A stretch of DNA of 64,000 nucleotides from Pukyongiella litopenaei (GCF_003008555.2 NZ_CP027665.1:1922001-1986000); one strand, 5' to 3'; positions 1 through 6,966 are shown, counted from the stretch's first letter. Notes: generated by a model from the sequence alone, not told the origin. A program made the numbers and translations.

Positions 1-1
1 C

Positions 2-550
2 GCCGTGTACACCACCGTGGTCCGGGCGGTGCCGGAACTGGTGCTGATCCTCATCCTCTACTATGTCGGCTCGGATCTCATCAACCAGCTCGCGACGGCG
101 ATGGGCTATGGCCGGGTCGAGATCAACGGCGTCGCGGCCGGGATCTGGGTGCTGGGCATCGTGCAGGGCGCCTATTCGACCGAGGTGCTGCGCGGCGCGA
201 TCCAGGCCGTCCCGCCCGGCCAGATCGAGGCGGCACGCGCCTTTGGCATGCCGCCGCTTATGCTGATGCGCCGGGTGACGATCCCGGCCATGACCGCCTT
301 TGCCGCGCCGGGGCTGGCCAACCTGTGGCTGATCGCCACCAAGGATACCGCGCTGCTGGCCATCGTCGGGTTCAACGAACTCACGCTGGAAACCAAACAG
401 GCCGCGAGCAGCACGCGGGCCTATTTCACCTTTTTCCTTGCCGCGGGAGGGCTCTACCTGATCGTCACACTGTTTTCCGGCGTGGTATTCGCCCGGGTCG
501 AGAAATGGGCGCGGCGCGGCCAGCCGACACTGAAGCGGGCGGGCCGATGA
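2..550 (+). CDS. Amino-acid ABC transporter permease (HisQ/ArtQ type), 5' end outside window
   Basis: This is the C-terminal part (about 180 residues) of an inner-membrane permease of the polar amino-acid ABC family. The reading frame is open from the first bases, so the true start lies upstream of the window. The cytoplasmic EAA loop that docks the ATPase is visible (GQIEAARAFGMPPLMLMRRV), flanked by hydrophobic membrane segments. The gene overlaps the next permease by ATGA, which implies translational coupling and a HisQ/HisM-type pair. The binding protein and ATPase are not in view and presumably lie upstream. The substrate cannot be read from the sequence; arginine, histidine or opine-like compounds are typical for the family. 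Confidence 0.85.
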   Translation, partial: AVYTTVVRAVPELVLILILYYVGSDLINQLATAMGYGRVEINGVAAGIWVLGIVQGAYSTEVLRGAIQAVPPGQIEAARAFGMPPLMLMRRVTIPAMTAFAAPGLANLWLIATKDTALLAIVGFNELTLETKQAASSTRAYFTFFLAAGGLYLIVTLFSGVVFARVEKWARRGQPTLKRAGR

Positions 551-1332
551 CCTGGCTGCGCCCCGTCCTGCTGCCGCACCGGTTGCTGCTGATCGGCCTG
601 TTCGTGCTGCTGGTGGCATGGTGCGCCTGGGCGCTGCGCTGGGACTGGATCCCGCATTATGCGCCGCTGGCGCTGCAGGGGCTGTGGCGCACGGTCTGGA
701 TCCTCGTGGTGACCACGGTCCTGGGGTTCCTGCTGGCGATCCCGCTGGGGCTGGCCCAGGCCGCCGGACCCTGGTACCTGGCCGCGCCCGCGCGCGTCTT
801 CTGCACCGTGATCCGCGGCACGCCGCTGCTGCTGCAGATCTGGCTGCTGTATTATGGGCTCGGCTCGCTGTTCCCGCAGTTTCCGTGGATCCGGTCGTCC
901 GAGCTCTGGCCCTATCTGCGCCAGGCCTGGCCCTACGCTGTCCTGGCGCTGACCCTGTCCTATGCCGGCTATGAGGGCGAGGTGATGCGGGGCGCCTTCG
1001 CCGGGGTTCAGCGCGGCCAGCTCGAGGCGGCGCAGGCCTTCGGCATGCCGCGCTTCACCATCTTCCGCCGGGTCTGGCTGCCGCAGGCGGTGCGCAACGT
1101 GCTGCCGACGCTGGGCGGCGAAACCATCCTGCAACTGAAGGCCACGCCGCTGGTGGCGACGATCACGGTGATGGAGCTATACGCGGTTTCATCGCGGGTG
1201 CGACAGGACACGTTCATCGTCTACGAGCCGCTGCTGCTGCTGGCGCTGTTCTACCTGGTCATCGCCGGGATCATCACCCTGATCTTCCGCCATTTCGAGA
1301 ACCAGGTGCCGCAACGCCGGGATCGGCACTGA
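547..1332 (+). CDS. Amino-acid ABC transporter permease (HisM/ArtM type)
   Basis: The second permease subunit of the same importer, 261 aa, close to the usual 230-260. The ATG at 547 overlaps the upstream stop codon (ATGA), which is why it is preferred to start codons further upstream in the same open frame. There are about five to six hydrophobic segments. The EAA loop is at about residues 158-180 (GQLEAAQAFGMPRFTIFRRV), followed by the conserved LKATPLVATITV stretch seen in HisM-like proteins. It should form a heterodimer with the preceding subunit. It is the last gene before tRNA-Phe, and the GC-rich spacer shows no convincing terminator. Confidence 0.88.
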   Translation: MTWLRPVLLPHRLLLIGLFVLLVAWCAWALRWDWIPHYAPLALQGLWRTVWILVVTTVLGFLLAIPLGLAQAAGPWYLAAPARVFCTVIRGTPLLLQIWLLYYGLGSLFPQFPWIRSSELWPYLRQAWPYAVLALTLSYAGYEGEVMRGAFAGVQRGQLEAAQAFGMPRFTIFRRVWLPQAVRNVLPTLGGETILQLKATPLVATITVMELYAVSSRVRQDTFIVYEPLLLLALFYLVIAGIITLIFRHFENQVPQRRDRH

Positions 1333-1439
1333 CCGGCTCCGCCGGCCCGGCACCGGCCGGAACGGTGGTGATTTTGCCTCTGGACACGGCCCCGATCAAC
1401 GCCTAGAACGCGCCAACCCAAAGGCCAAGCCTTTCCCGT

Positions 1440-1514
1440 GCCCGGGTAGCTCAGGGGTAGAGCAGTGGATTGAAAATCCTCGTGTCGGTGGTTCGATTCC
1501 GCCCCCGGGCACCA
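1440..1514 (+). tRNA. tRNA-Phe (GAA)
   Basis: The acceptor arms GCCCGGG (1440-1446) and CCCGGGC (1504-1510) pair perfectly and are followed by A and an encoded CCA (1512-1514). The D arm contains TAGCTC, the T loop GGTTCGATTCC, and the anticodon loop TTGAAAA presents GAA for phenylalanine. The 3' half from 1468 is also the left attachment site of the integrated element, so this half was supplied by the element when it inserted, and the gene stays intact. Confidence 0.95.
1468..1508. repeat. attL: tRNA-Phe 3'-half direct repeat
   Basis: 41 bp identical to 6926-6966. It runs from the anticodon stem through the T arm into the acceptor stem. This copy completes the functional tRNA gene. Confidence 0.9.
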
Positions 1515-1569
1515 TTTAAATTCAATGGCTTAGACCAAATTTTGATGCCCATCGCACACTCTTGTTTTG

Positions 1570-1615
1570 TTCTGGGGGCGCGCTGGGGGCGCCTTTTGCA
1601 CGGGCTTGAAATGGT
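1570..1615. repeat. Left arm-type repeat of the island
   Basis: It contains two copies of TGGGGGCGC spaced 11 bp apart, then TTTTGCA and CTTG..ATGGT. It matches 6761-6805 nearly base for base. It sits in the non-coding 1515-1706 stretch between attL and the first gene, where I see nothing else. Position and symmetry fit binding sites for the integrase N-terminal arm-binding domain (inference). Confidence 0.6.
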
Positions 1616-1706
1616 CAATCCTAGCTGGATCGAGAAACGCGCGGATATCAGAAAAGGGTGTTTTATTACCTATGATTGCGCGGCGCTTCGGCGGTCTTCC
1701 TTGGCG

Positions 1707-2285
1707 CTACCGTGAATTCTTCCGGGCGCTGATCGTGGCCGTTTCAAGCGTAGAGGCAAGCCGGGCAATCTCGCCCAGGGCGCAATGAGGGTCCAGGGCG
1801 GCCAGGCGCCGGCCCAGGCTGACACAAAGCGTTTCGATCGGCATCGCCGCGACCGTGGGCGCCTTGCGCTTCCTGGGCGGGCCTTCCTTGCGGATCTTCG
1901 TCACGCTCTGGCGAAGGGTTCGCGGGTTCAGCGATGGCCGACCCTTCGCGCGCGCGGCAAGGTGGGCCCCCCATGCGGCGCGCACTTCGGTTTCATGTTC
2001 GGCGCACCAGGTCAGATCCATGCGCCAGTTTGTCGGCACCTCGGAAAACCCGGCTTCCGCGCACCAGCTCCGAAAGGCGGCGATGTAGGGCGCGCCTGTC
2101 GGAGTGTTCGCCCCGGCCTTCAGCATCGCGGCGCGGCGCCCCTCCAGCAGCGCCCGGCCGACGCATAGAAGTTGATCCAGCCCGAGTTCATGGGCGGCGC
2201 AGAAACGGCGCCAGGCATCCCGGCCGGCGAGAACAACCGGCGACACGCCCGGATGCAGCTCGAGCGCTTGCGCCGTTGCGCCCAT
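1707..2285 (-). CDS. Island protein of unknown function (192 aa)
   Basis: Last gene of the element, nearest attL. The ATG at 2285 is chosen because GGAAGGG lies 8 bases upstream; starts at 2318 and 2327 are possible but lack such a site. The protein is rich in Ala and Arg. Its C-terminal third is very basic (KIRKEGPPRKRKAP) and could bind nucleic acid. The middle holds conserved-looking Trp and Cys residues (WCAEAGF, WCAEHETEVRAAW). I recognise no family. It follows the 95-aa gene by 62 bases on the same strand, so it is probably co-transcribed. Confidence 0.65.
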   Translation of the reverse strand: MGATAQALELHPGVSPVVLAGRDAWRRFCAAHELGLDQLLCVGRALLEGRRAAMLKAGANTPTGAPYIAAFRSWCAEAGFSEVPTNWRMDLTWCAEHETEVRAAWGAHLAARAKGRPSLNPRTLRQSVTKIRKEGPPRKRKAPTVAAMPIETLCVSLGRRLAALDPHCALGEIARLASTLETATISARKNSR

Positions 2286-2347
2286 GATCTTCGCCCTTCC
2301 TTGCCTGCGCTCCTGCATCGGCACCATAGCGCAGGTTTGGGCAGAAT

Positions 2348-2635
2348 TCAGGATAGTGGCCCGGTCACGTCTTCACCCATCACCCGTAGCGCCCGCAGGC
2401 GGCCCAGCAGCGCCGCCACGGCTTCGGGATCACCGGCGCCCGCATCTGCCATGACCAGGCGGCGCACCTTGTCCGGCCGCACCCCGGCAATCGCGCAGGC
2501 GAAGCCGAATTCCTCGGACACCCCGGTCAGCCATGCGCGCGCCGCCTGGACCTTCCCCGCATCGCCGCGCATCTCTCCGAAAGCATGGGCAAGCGCCCGC
2601 TTTCCCGCCGCCCTTTCCCTGTCTCGGGCCTTCAT
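2348..2635 (-). CDS. Island protein of unknown function (95 aa)
   Basis: A short, mostly helical-looking protein that starts two bases after the stop of the upstream gene, which suggests a translationally coupled pair. It begins with a basic, Ala-rich helix (KARDRERAAGKRALAHAF) and has no Cys-His motif, signal peptide or membrane segment. No family is recognised. The codon use is like its neighbours, and the tight spacing makes it a likely real gene. Confidence 0.6.
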   Translation of the reverse strand: MKARDRERAAGKRALAHAFGEMRGDAGKVQAARAWLTGVSEEFGFACAIAGVRPDKVRRLVMADAGAGDPEAVAALLGRLRALRVMGEDVTGPLS

Positions 2636-2637
2636 GC

Positions 2638-2898
2638 TCAGGACAGGCGGTCAGGTTGGCGTGGTATGCCCTCCACGCAGTCGCGCAGCATATCGGATGC
2701 GGCAAACAGGAACGAAAGGCGCTTGTCTGGTGTCAGGTCACCCAGGCTTTCAGTCGCTATGCCGGAAACCGTGTCATCCGGTTCAAGCACCAACATCAAC
2801 GCAGGCCGCTTCGATGCCAGCAGCGCCCCTGCCAGTTCGTTGCCCGCATCCTGCACAATTGCCGACAGGCCGGTTGGTTTCGGTTCTTCGCTTTTCAT
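2638..2898 (-). CDS. Island protein of unknown function (86 aa), downstream of the repeat array
   Basis: The start at 2898 is preferred because a purine-rich tract of repeated GGAAAGAA blocks (about 2903-2932, minus strand) provides ribosome-binding sequence just upstream. The frame stays open through the 36-bp repeat array (to 3084), but the resulting N-terminus would be a simple 12-residue repeat, so the longer form is unlikely. The protein is acidic and soluble-looking, with no recognisable domain. It is the first gene after the iteron-like repeats, so any regulation or replication event at the repeats would affect it directly. Confidence 0.6.
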   Translation of the reverse strand: MKSEEPKPTGLSAIVQDAGNELAGALLASKRPALMLVLEPDDTVSGIATESLGDLTPDKRLSFLFAASDMLRDCVEGIPRQPDRLS

Positions 2899-2939
2899 GG
2901 TGCTTTTCCTTTCCTTCTTTCCTTCTTTCCTTCGGGGGA

Positions 2940-3107
2940 CACCAGATGTCCGGGTAGCGGTCACCAGTGTCCGGGTAGCGGTCACCAGTGTCCGGGTAGG
3001 TCCAACGGCCAACCGGACACCAGATGTCCGGGTAGGTCCAGCAGCCAACCGGACGCCAGATGTCCGGGTAGGTCCAGCAGCCAACCGGACGCCAGATGTC
3101 CGGTTAG
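2940..3107. repeat. Six-copy iteron-like tandem array
   Basis: The core CACCAG(A)TGTCCGGGTAG (or CGCCAG variant) starts at 2940, 2962, 2983, 3018, 3054 and 3090. The first three copies are 21-22 bp apart and the last three 36 bp apart. The 36-bp units also carry CCGGAC and GTCCGG in inverted orientation, giving each a dyad. The array fills the gap between the winged-helix gene (its stop lies in the last copy) and the 86-aa gene. Spacing near two and about three and a half helical turns suggests a protein-binding array: a replication origin or operator. Confidence 0.7.
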
Positions 3108-3616
3108 GGAGGTTGCGCCCGGCCGCTTCGCCTGGGCCGATCGGGCAAATTCGGCAACGGCCAACATATTCGGCGGATCATGGCGCCGCGCTCTCGGAAG
3201 CGGCGGGTCGCAGGTTCGATCCAGCCTGCATTTTCCAGATGTCGAAGACAGCGCCGCACGGTGCGTTCAGAAACACCCGACAGAAGCGCCAAGGTTTCAA
3301 CGCCAGGTGAGGTTTCGCCCGCATCGTTCACATGCATCAACAGCCCCGTGAGAATGGAATTCGGTGCGGCCCCCGGCAATCCCCGGCCAGCTTGACGCTC
3401 TTCCGCCAGGCGGGCTTTCACGGCAGATCGCCAAGCCGAATAGGATAGCGGCCGATCGGCCATGCCAGAATTGCCGCGCCGAATTTCTCCAGCGTCCAGC
3501 CTGGCCGAAAGCTCGTGCAGCGACGCCCGCCGCTTCGCATCGGCATCCGCGGTTTTCTCTGAAACCGGCACCTTGCCCACGCGCTGAAACCCACCCGCTC
3601 CCTTCCGCCGGCCCAT
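3104..3616 (-). CDS. Winged-helix DNA-binding protein, possible island replication initiator or regulator
   Basis: 170 aa from the ATG at 3616, which overlaps the stop of the upstream gene in TGATG; an in-frame start at 3670 is less likely. The central part (SPGVETLALLSGVSERTVRRCLRHLENAGWIEPATR) is a clear helix-turn-helix with a wing, like the HTH_36 domains of plasmid and phage replication proteins. The N-terminus is basic (MGRRKGAGGFQRV). An iteron-like array begins at its 3' end, the arrangement expected of a replication initiator beside its origin or a regulator beside its operator. No primase or helicase motif is present. The DNA-binding fold is well supported; the role is inferred. Confidence 0.7.
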   Translation of the reverse strand: MGRRKGAGGFQRVGKVPVSEKTADADAKRRASLHELSARLDAGEIRRGNSGMADRPLSYSAWRSAVKARLAEERQAGRGLPGAAPNSILTGLLMHVNDAGETSPGVETLALLSGVSERTVRRCLRHLENAGWIEPATRRFRERGAMIRRICWPLPNLPDRPRRSGRAQPP

Positions 3617-4374
3617 CAACACCGCTCCAGTTCGCCGCGCATGGCCGCGACAGCGCGCCACCAGATCCAAGGCGCAATTCGCTGTGGTGGCCCGAATTCC
3701 AGCACTCCCAGATCCAGCAGCGCCAGAACCAGGGCATCGGCTATCGCTTCGGAGACGCCCAGCGCGCCGCTCAGTTCGTTGGGAGACAGAAACGCACCCG
3801 GGCGTATGTGGTGGTGCCCGATGTTGCCCAGCCGGGCGCCCAGCGCCTCCAGGATGGCCGTGCGCACCAGATCGTGGGGCGCCCCCGGCAAGGCGCAGTC
3901 ATTCGCTCCAGCGGCCTCCAGTGTTGCGGCCATGTTCCAGCCCGCGCGTTCGCACAGGGCCAGCAACTCGCCCGTCATCGTCAGGCGTTCCCAGGCGCGC
4001 GGGCCTTGATCGTCATCCGAACGCATGGAAAGCGCTTCCTCGAGGGGCAATGCCAACTGCCCAGCCAACGACCTTGAGTTCCGATGCCGCGCCATGTGGC
4101 AGGTTCGACATAGCCAGATCACGTCCAGCGGCCGCGCATAGTTGACATGGTGCCCTTCGGTTCGGCGCCGCATCCCACAGTCGCCACACAGGTCCGCGCG
4201 CTCGAGCTCGCCACGCTGGATGGCCTGGGCGACTTGGAGCCTTGCCGCAATCTTCGGGGCGCTCGCCGGATTGTCGCGATAGGTCTGTTGCGCTCTGGCA
4301 TTCCGGCGCCGGTGCAGCTCGACCGCATCCGGCAAAGGAAGTTCCGGGAACAGGCAGGTTTGCAGATCGGACAT
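3616..4374 (-). CDS. Zinc-ribbon/HNH-like island protein
   Basis: 252 aa. Residues 63-97 hold C-x2-C, a HH pair (75-76), C-x2-CH (89-93) and a further His (97): a treble-clef/HNH-like metal site as found in phage HNH nucleases and phage zinc-ribbon proteins. The remainder is Ala/Leu-rich and may be a separate helical domain with an HTH-like stretch (LSPNELSGALGVSEAIADALV, about residues 196-216). It is coupled to the downstream winged-helix gene through TGATG. A nicking or recombination role at the repeats is possible, but catalysis is not demonstrated by the motif alone. Confidence 0.65.
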   Translation of the reverse strand: MSDLQTCLFPELPLPDAVELHRRRNARAQQTYRDNPASAPKIAARLQVAQAIQRGELERADLCGDCGMRRRTEGHHVNYARPLDVIWLCRTCHMARHRNSRSLAGQLALPLEEALSMRSDDDQGPRAWERLTMTGELLALCERAGWNMAATLEAAGANDCALPGAPHDLVRTAILEALGARLGNIGHHHIRPGAFLSPNELSGALGVSEAIADALVLALLDLGVLEFGPPQRIAPWIWWRAVAAMRGELERC

Positions 4375-4515
4375 GGCAAATTGCCTCCGACTGCGAAAGC
4401 GGATAGCTTCGCATTGATGGTTCCATCGGTTTCGGTGGATGGCAGCGCCGTGCGTATCCTTTCCCGGGTCCGCGCGGCGCTTTCAGTTCAGGCGGTCAAT
4501 GGACACGGTGTCGCG

Positions 4516-4734
4516 TCATTGCGCTGGTTCGCGCATCCCGTCGCGCATCGCCTTCAGTTCCCCGATATAGCCCAGCAGCTCTGACAGCAGCCAACGGCTC
4601 GAGCCCCCGGATTTCACGGGCGCAGGAAAGCGGCCCAGGGCAATGTCGCGGTAGATCGTTGCCCGCTTCTTGCCGGTCATCGCTTCAACATCGTCCATCG
4701 GCAATAGCCGTTCGGGATAGGTTTCCTGTTCCAT
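4516..4734 (-). CDS. AlpA-family helix-turn-helix regulator / excisionase-like protein
   Basis: 72 aa from the ATG at 4734 (an upstream in-frame ATG at 4773 is possible). The pattern ERLLPMDDVEAMTGKKRATIYRDIALGRFPAPVKSGG followed by RWL is the classic AlpA/MerR-type winged helix: helix-turn-helix, then the wing that reads the substrate DNA. AlpA proteins activate integrase expression or act as excisionases in P4-like satellites and integrative elements. Two near-palindromic 17-bp repeats lie about 85 bases upstream of the start, a natural operator. The 141-base gap before the zinc-ribbon gene holds no gene. Confidence 0.85.
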   Translation of the reverse strand: MEQETYPERLLPMDDVEAMTGKKRATIYRDIALGRFPAPVKSGGSSRWLLSELLGYIGELKAMRDGMREPAQ

Positions 4735-4817
4735 CTTTGCCCCCGTGTCTGGTTTCGCTTCTTTGCGATACACATTCGGATTGCATGGGCTCGAATTCTG
4801 TTCAATGCCGGCGCCGC

Positions 4818-4856
4818 CAGACTGGTCCAGTCTGACCGCCAGACTGGTCCAGTCTG
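4818..4856. promoter_or_regulatory. Two tandem operator-like inverted repeats upstream of alpA
   Basis: CAGACTGGTCCAGTCTG occurs at 4818-4834 and again at 4840-4856, exactly 22 bp (two helical turns) apart. Each is a perfect 8-bp inverted repeat around a central T. The pair lies between the 50-aa gene and alpA and is a good candidate for a cooperative repressor or AlpA site. The outer arms could also fold into one large hairpin, so a terminator for the upstream genes is an alternative. Confidence 0.6.
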
Positions 4857-4860
4857 GCGG

Positions 4861-5013
4861 CTACGAACGGAATCGATGTGAGCTTTCCACCCTATCAAGT
4901 CGGTTGGAGAGCCTTTCAATTCGGCGCTGCAGCTCTTCGACTTCGGCCTTGCGGTTGATTTGGGAGAAGTAGAGCCAGATCGCCAAGCCAACCAGGAGCG
5001 CAATTTCGATCAT
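4861..5013 (-). CDS. 50-aa membrane-anchored coiled-coil microprotein of the island
   Basis: ATG at 5013 overlaps the stop of the 169-aa gene (ATGA); the TAG is at 4861-4863. Residues 3-16 (EIALLVGLAIWLYF) form one membrane segment. Residues 22-44 (KAEVEELQRRIERLSNRLDRVES) follow a clean heptad pattern of hydrophobic residues and would form a cytoplasmic coiled coil. The start overlap, the conserved-looking composition and the lack of a competing gene support it as real. This type-I-like topology recalls phage and island proteins that interfere with superinfection or host division, but no function can be assigned. Confidence 0.65.
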   Translation of the reverse strand: MIEIALLVGLAIWLYFSQINRKAEVEELQRRIERLSNRLDRVESSHRFRS

Positions 5014-5519
5014 CGGTCGCCCTTCCCGTTTGCGGAATAGGAATAGTCGCTTTTCCTGAAGCCTTCTCTTCGTCGCAGCGTCGCTTCACTGGGCGCGCGC
5101 CGGTTCGATGGATCTTCTCTGGCCCAGTCGTTCAGCTTCTCCGAAACATGGCGCAGCATATCATTCCAGTTGAGCCCCTTCGCCTTGGCTTCATCCCTTA
5201 GACGGTTCGCGCGGGTGTTCCAGTCGCGCGCCTTGGCACTACGCATCTCGGGGCCCTCGGCCAGGTTGGATTTGCTTCGGTGCGCACCCTCAATCAACGG
5301 CCGCGCCAGATCGAATGCCGCAGGCCATTTTGACCCAGCAAGGTCAATCAATGTCGAGCGCTCACTGCAGAGCCAGGCGCATTCCTGAAGGACGTAGCGC
5401 AATCGTTTCTCAAGATCCTCGTCACCGATGCCCGCAATCTCTCGGGTCAGCTCTATGATTTCGATCTGGAGCAATCTTGCTCGCCCGGCTTCGCGGTCAA
5501 TCGCTTCCCGATCGCTCAC
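5010..5519 (-). CDS. Island protein of unknown function (169 aa)
   Basis: Begins within the integrase stop codon (ATGA, 5516-5519) and ends in the start of the 50-aa gene (ATGA), so int, this gene and the microprotein are one coupled unit. The sequence is charged and predicted helical, with an N-terminal amphipathic region (ARLLQIEIIELTREIAGIG) and a basic C-terminus (LRRREGFRKSDY). No Cys-His motif or membrane segment is visible. I do not recognise a family. Coupling to the integrase suggests a role in recombination directionality or element maintenance, but this is a guess. Confidence 0.6.
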   Translation of the reverse strand: MSDREAIDREAGRARLLQIEIIELTREIAGIGDEDLEKRLRYVLQECAWLCSERSTLIDLAGSKWPAAFDLARPLIEGAHRSKSNLAEGPEMRSAKARDWNTRANRLRDEAKAKGLNWNDMLRHVSEKLNDWAREDPSNRRAPSEATLRRREGFRKSDYSYSANGKGDR

Positions 5520-6724
5520 GCCCCCAACCTCACGACCTGCCCGGCCAAAGGTTCACCGGCAGCGCGCAACAGGATTGTAGCCCAGCGATCCAGCGCCTGG
5601 GCGCGTTGGGGCAGCAACTCCGATCGCTGATAGACGCGCGCCACGGCCGATACTCTCGAGCCGGTGGCGACGTGGTTCAGCACCCGGTCAACCACGCTTT
5701 CGGAAAGCCCGGCTTCCGCGCAATGCGAAGCAAAGGCGGTGCGCAGGTCGTGCAGCGTCCAGCCCGCGACCCCCGACAGCTTGTCCAGCCGTTCCTTGAA
5801 GCGGCCGAAACCGGAAATCGGCGTCTTGCCGGTGGTGGTGAATATCAGCCCCCTGGCGCTTTCGGCATCTTCGCGGATGCATTCGAGCTCGGCGACGGCC
5901 GGTTCCGACAGGTGAACGATATGTGGCTTTCCGTTCTTTGTGCGATTGCCCGGCAACGTCCAGCGGTCGCCCTCGAGCTCTTCCCAGCGCATCCCGGCCA
6001 CGTCGCCCCGGCGCTGGGCGGTCAGCATCAAGAGCCGGATATAGCCGCCCCACAGTGGCCCCAGCTTTTCAGCAGCGTTCCAGATCGCGCCCAGCTCCTC
6101 GAGTGTCAGCACCCGGTCGCGGCCTGTTTCCCGGTGCGGCTTTTCCAGCCGTTCGCCGATATTGGTTTCGGTGTAGCCGCGCCGGTGCGCCCAGCCCGCG
6201 AAATGCGACAGGCCGGCCAACAGGCGATTTGCCGCAACCGGCGTCTTTCGCGCTTTGTCATCCACCAGCGCTTGCAGATCGGCCTTGGACAATTCCGCCA
6301 TTGGGCGCGCCATATGGATCTTCAAGGCGCGCTTCAGCGCATTGTGGCGCCGGGCTTCGTCCTTCAGCTTCGCCAGGTGAAGATCTGCATAGCGGCCCAG
6401 CACCTCGGAAACCGATGTTGCCTGATCCACGCGCGCCGCGTGTCGTGCTTCTCGACGTTCGGCAACCGGGTCGCGGCCGGCTGTGACTTCCGCGCGCATG
6501 TGGCCGGCGGCGTTCCTGGCATCGCTCAGAGACATGGCCGGGTAGTTGCCCAGAACAAAGCGCCGGTCACGGCCATGCACCTTGAGCCGGATCGACCAGG
6601 TGCGTTCCCCCCTGGCGGTGTATCGGAAGTTGAGCCCGCGGCAAATCGTGTCGGTCAGCTCGAGCCGGCCGCTTTCGGGGCGGGGCAGCTTTCGCAGGGC
6701 AACTGCGGTCAGTTCGGTTTTCAT
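5516..6724 (-). CDS. int: P4-type tyrosine integrase
   Basis: 402 aa, normal length. Domains in order: an N-terminal arm-type DNA-binding domain of the DUF4102 type (about 1-90, with GRLELTDTICRGLNFRYTARG), a SAM-like core-binding domain (about 100-190), and the catalytic domain. Catalytic residues visible are Arg in LLMLTAQRRGDV, the HDLR box (TLHDLRTAFASH) and the nucleophile Tyr in ARVYQRS. It would cut the tRNA-Phe core repeat for integration and, with AlpA or another directionality factor, excision. It starts 200 bases inside attR, with an arm-type repeat between. Nothing in the reading frame looks broken. Confidence 0.93.
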   Translation of the reverse strand: MKTELTAVALRKLPRPESGRLELTDTICRGLNFRYTARGERTWSIRLKVHGRDRRFVLGNYPAMSLSDARNAAGHMRAEVTAGRDPVAERREARHAARVDQATSVSEVLGRYADLHLAKLKDEARRHNALKRALKIHMARPMAELSKADLQALVDDKARKTPVAANRLLAGLSHFAGWAHRRGYTETNIGERLEKPHRETGRDRVLTLEELGAIWNAAEKLGPLWGGYIRLLMLTAQRRGDVAGMRWEELEGDRWTLPGNRTKNGKPHIVHLSEPAVAELECIREDAESARGLIFTTTGKTPISGFGRFKERLDKLSGVAGWTLHDLRTAFASHCAEAGLSESVVDRVLNHVATGSRVSAVARVYQRSELLPQRAQALDRWATILLRAAGEPLAGQVVRLGA

Positions 6725-6760
6725 CTTCAGGTTTCCCGGGTCTGAAAGCGCCCCCGGCCA

Positions 6761-6805
6761 TTCTGGGGGCGCTTTGGGGGCGCTTTTTGCAAGCGCTTGG
6801 ATGGT
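6761..6805. repeat. Right arm-type repeat of the island
   Basis: The counterpart of 1570-1615, lying between the integrase start (6724) and attR. It has the same pair of TGGGGGCGC motifs 11 bp apart. The first motif also forms an inverted repeat with AGCGCCCCC at 6747-6755, so the site may also control integrase transcription (inference). Confidence 0.6.
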
Positions 6806-6925
6806 TTTGGCAGGTTCAAATTTGGACTGTCAGAGACAGAATATCAACACCAAGGCATTGCAAGAACAGGATATTTTTAGATCGTATGGGACAGGTCGAG
6901 ATTTTCGAAGAAATCTATGATCGGA

Positions 6926-6966
6926 GATTGAAAATCCTCGTGTCGGTGGTTCGATTCCGCCCCCGG
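6926..6966. repeat. attR: displaced tRNA-Phe 3' half
   Basis: 41 bp identical to 1468-1508. Just after it the sequence reads CCCCCGGCACC instead of CCCCCGGGCACC, so one G of the acceptor stem is missing. It lacks a 5' half and is not a tRNA gene. Confidence 0.9.

Larger units (their letters stand above)
1468..6966. mobile_element. Small tRNA-Phe-integrated genomic island / satellite-like element
   Basis: About 5.5 kb bounded by a 41-bp direct repeat of the tRNA-Phe 3' half (1468-1508 and 6926-6966). It carries a tyrosine integrase next to the right end, an AlpA-like regulator, a zinc-ribbon protein, a winged-helix protein next to an iteron-like array, and five further unknown proteins, all on the minus strand. 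A second pair of direct repeats (1570-1615 and 6761-6805) lies just inside the ends. No structural phage genes, relaxase or cargo of known function are present. The layout recalls phage-inducible islands and P4-like satellites, but at less than half their usual size. Dependence on a helper is inferred, not shown. Confidence 0.9.

Noticed and set aside
2638-3084. A protein with a 12-residue repeat (RTSGVRLAAGP-type) at its N-terminus
   Set aside because: The repeat arises because 36 bp is a multiple of three. A better start with ribosome-binding sequence lies at 2898.
2940-3107. A CRISPR array, because of regular repeats of about 36 bp
   Set aside because: Only six copies, with spacers that are themselves repeated and 3-20 bp long, changing period and no cas genes. 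It is an iteron-like array.
5477-6745. A long plus-strand open frame antisense to the integrase
   Set aside because: High-GC DNA leaves long shadow frames. The minus-strand integrase has full domain motifs; this frame has none.
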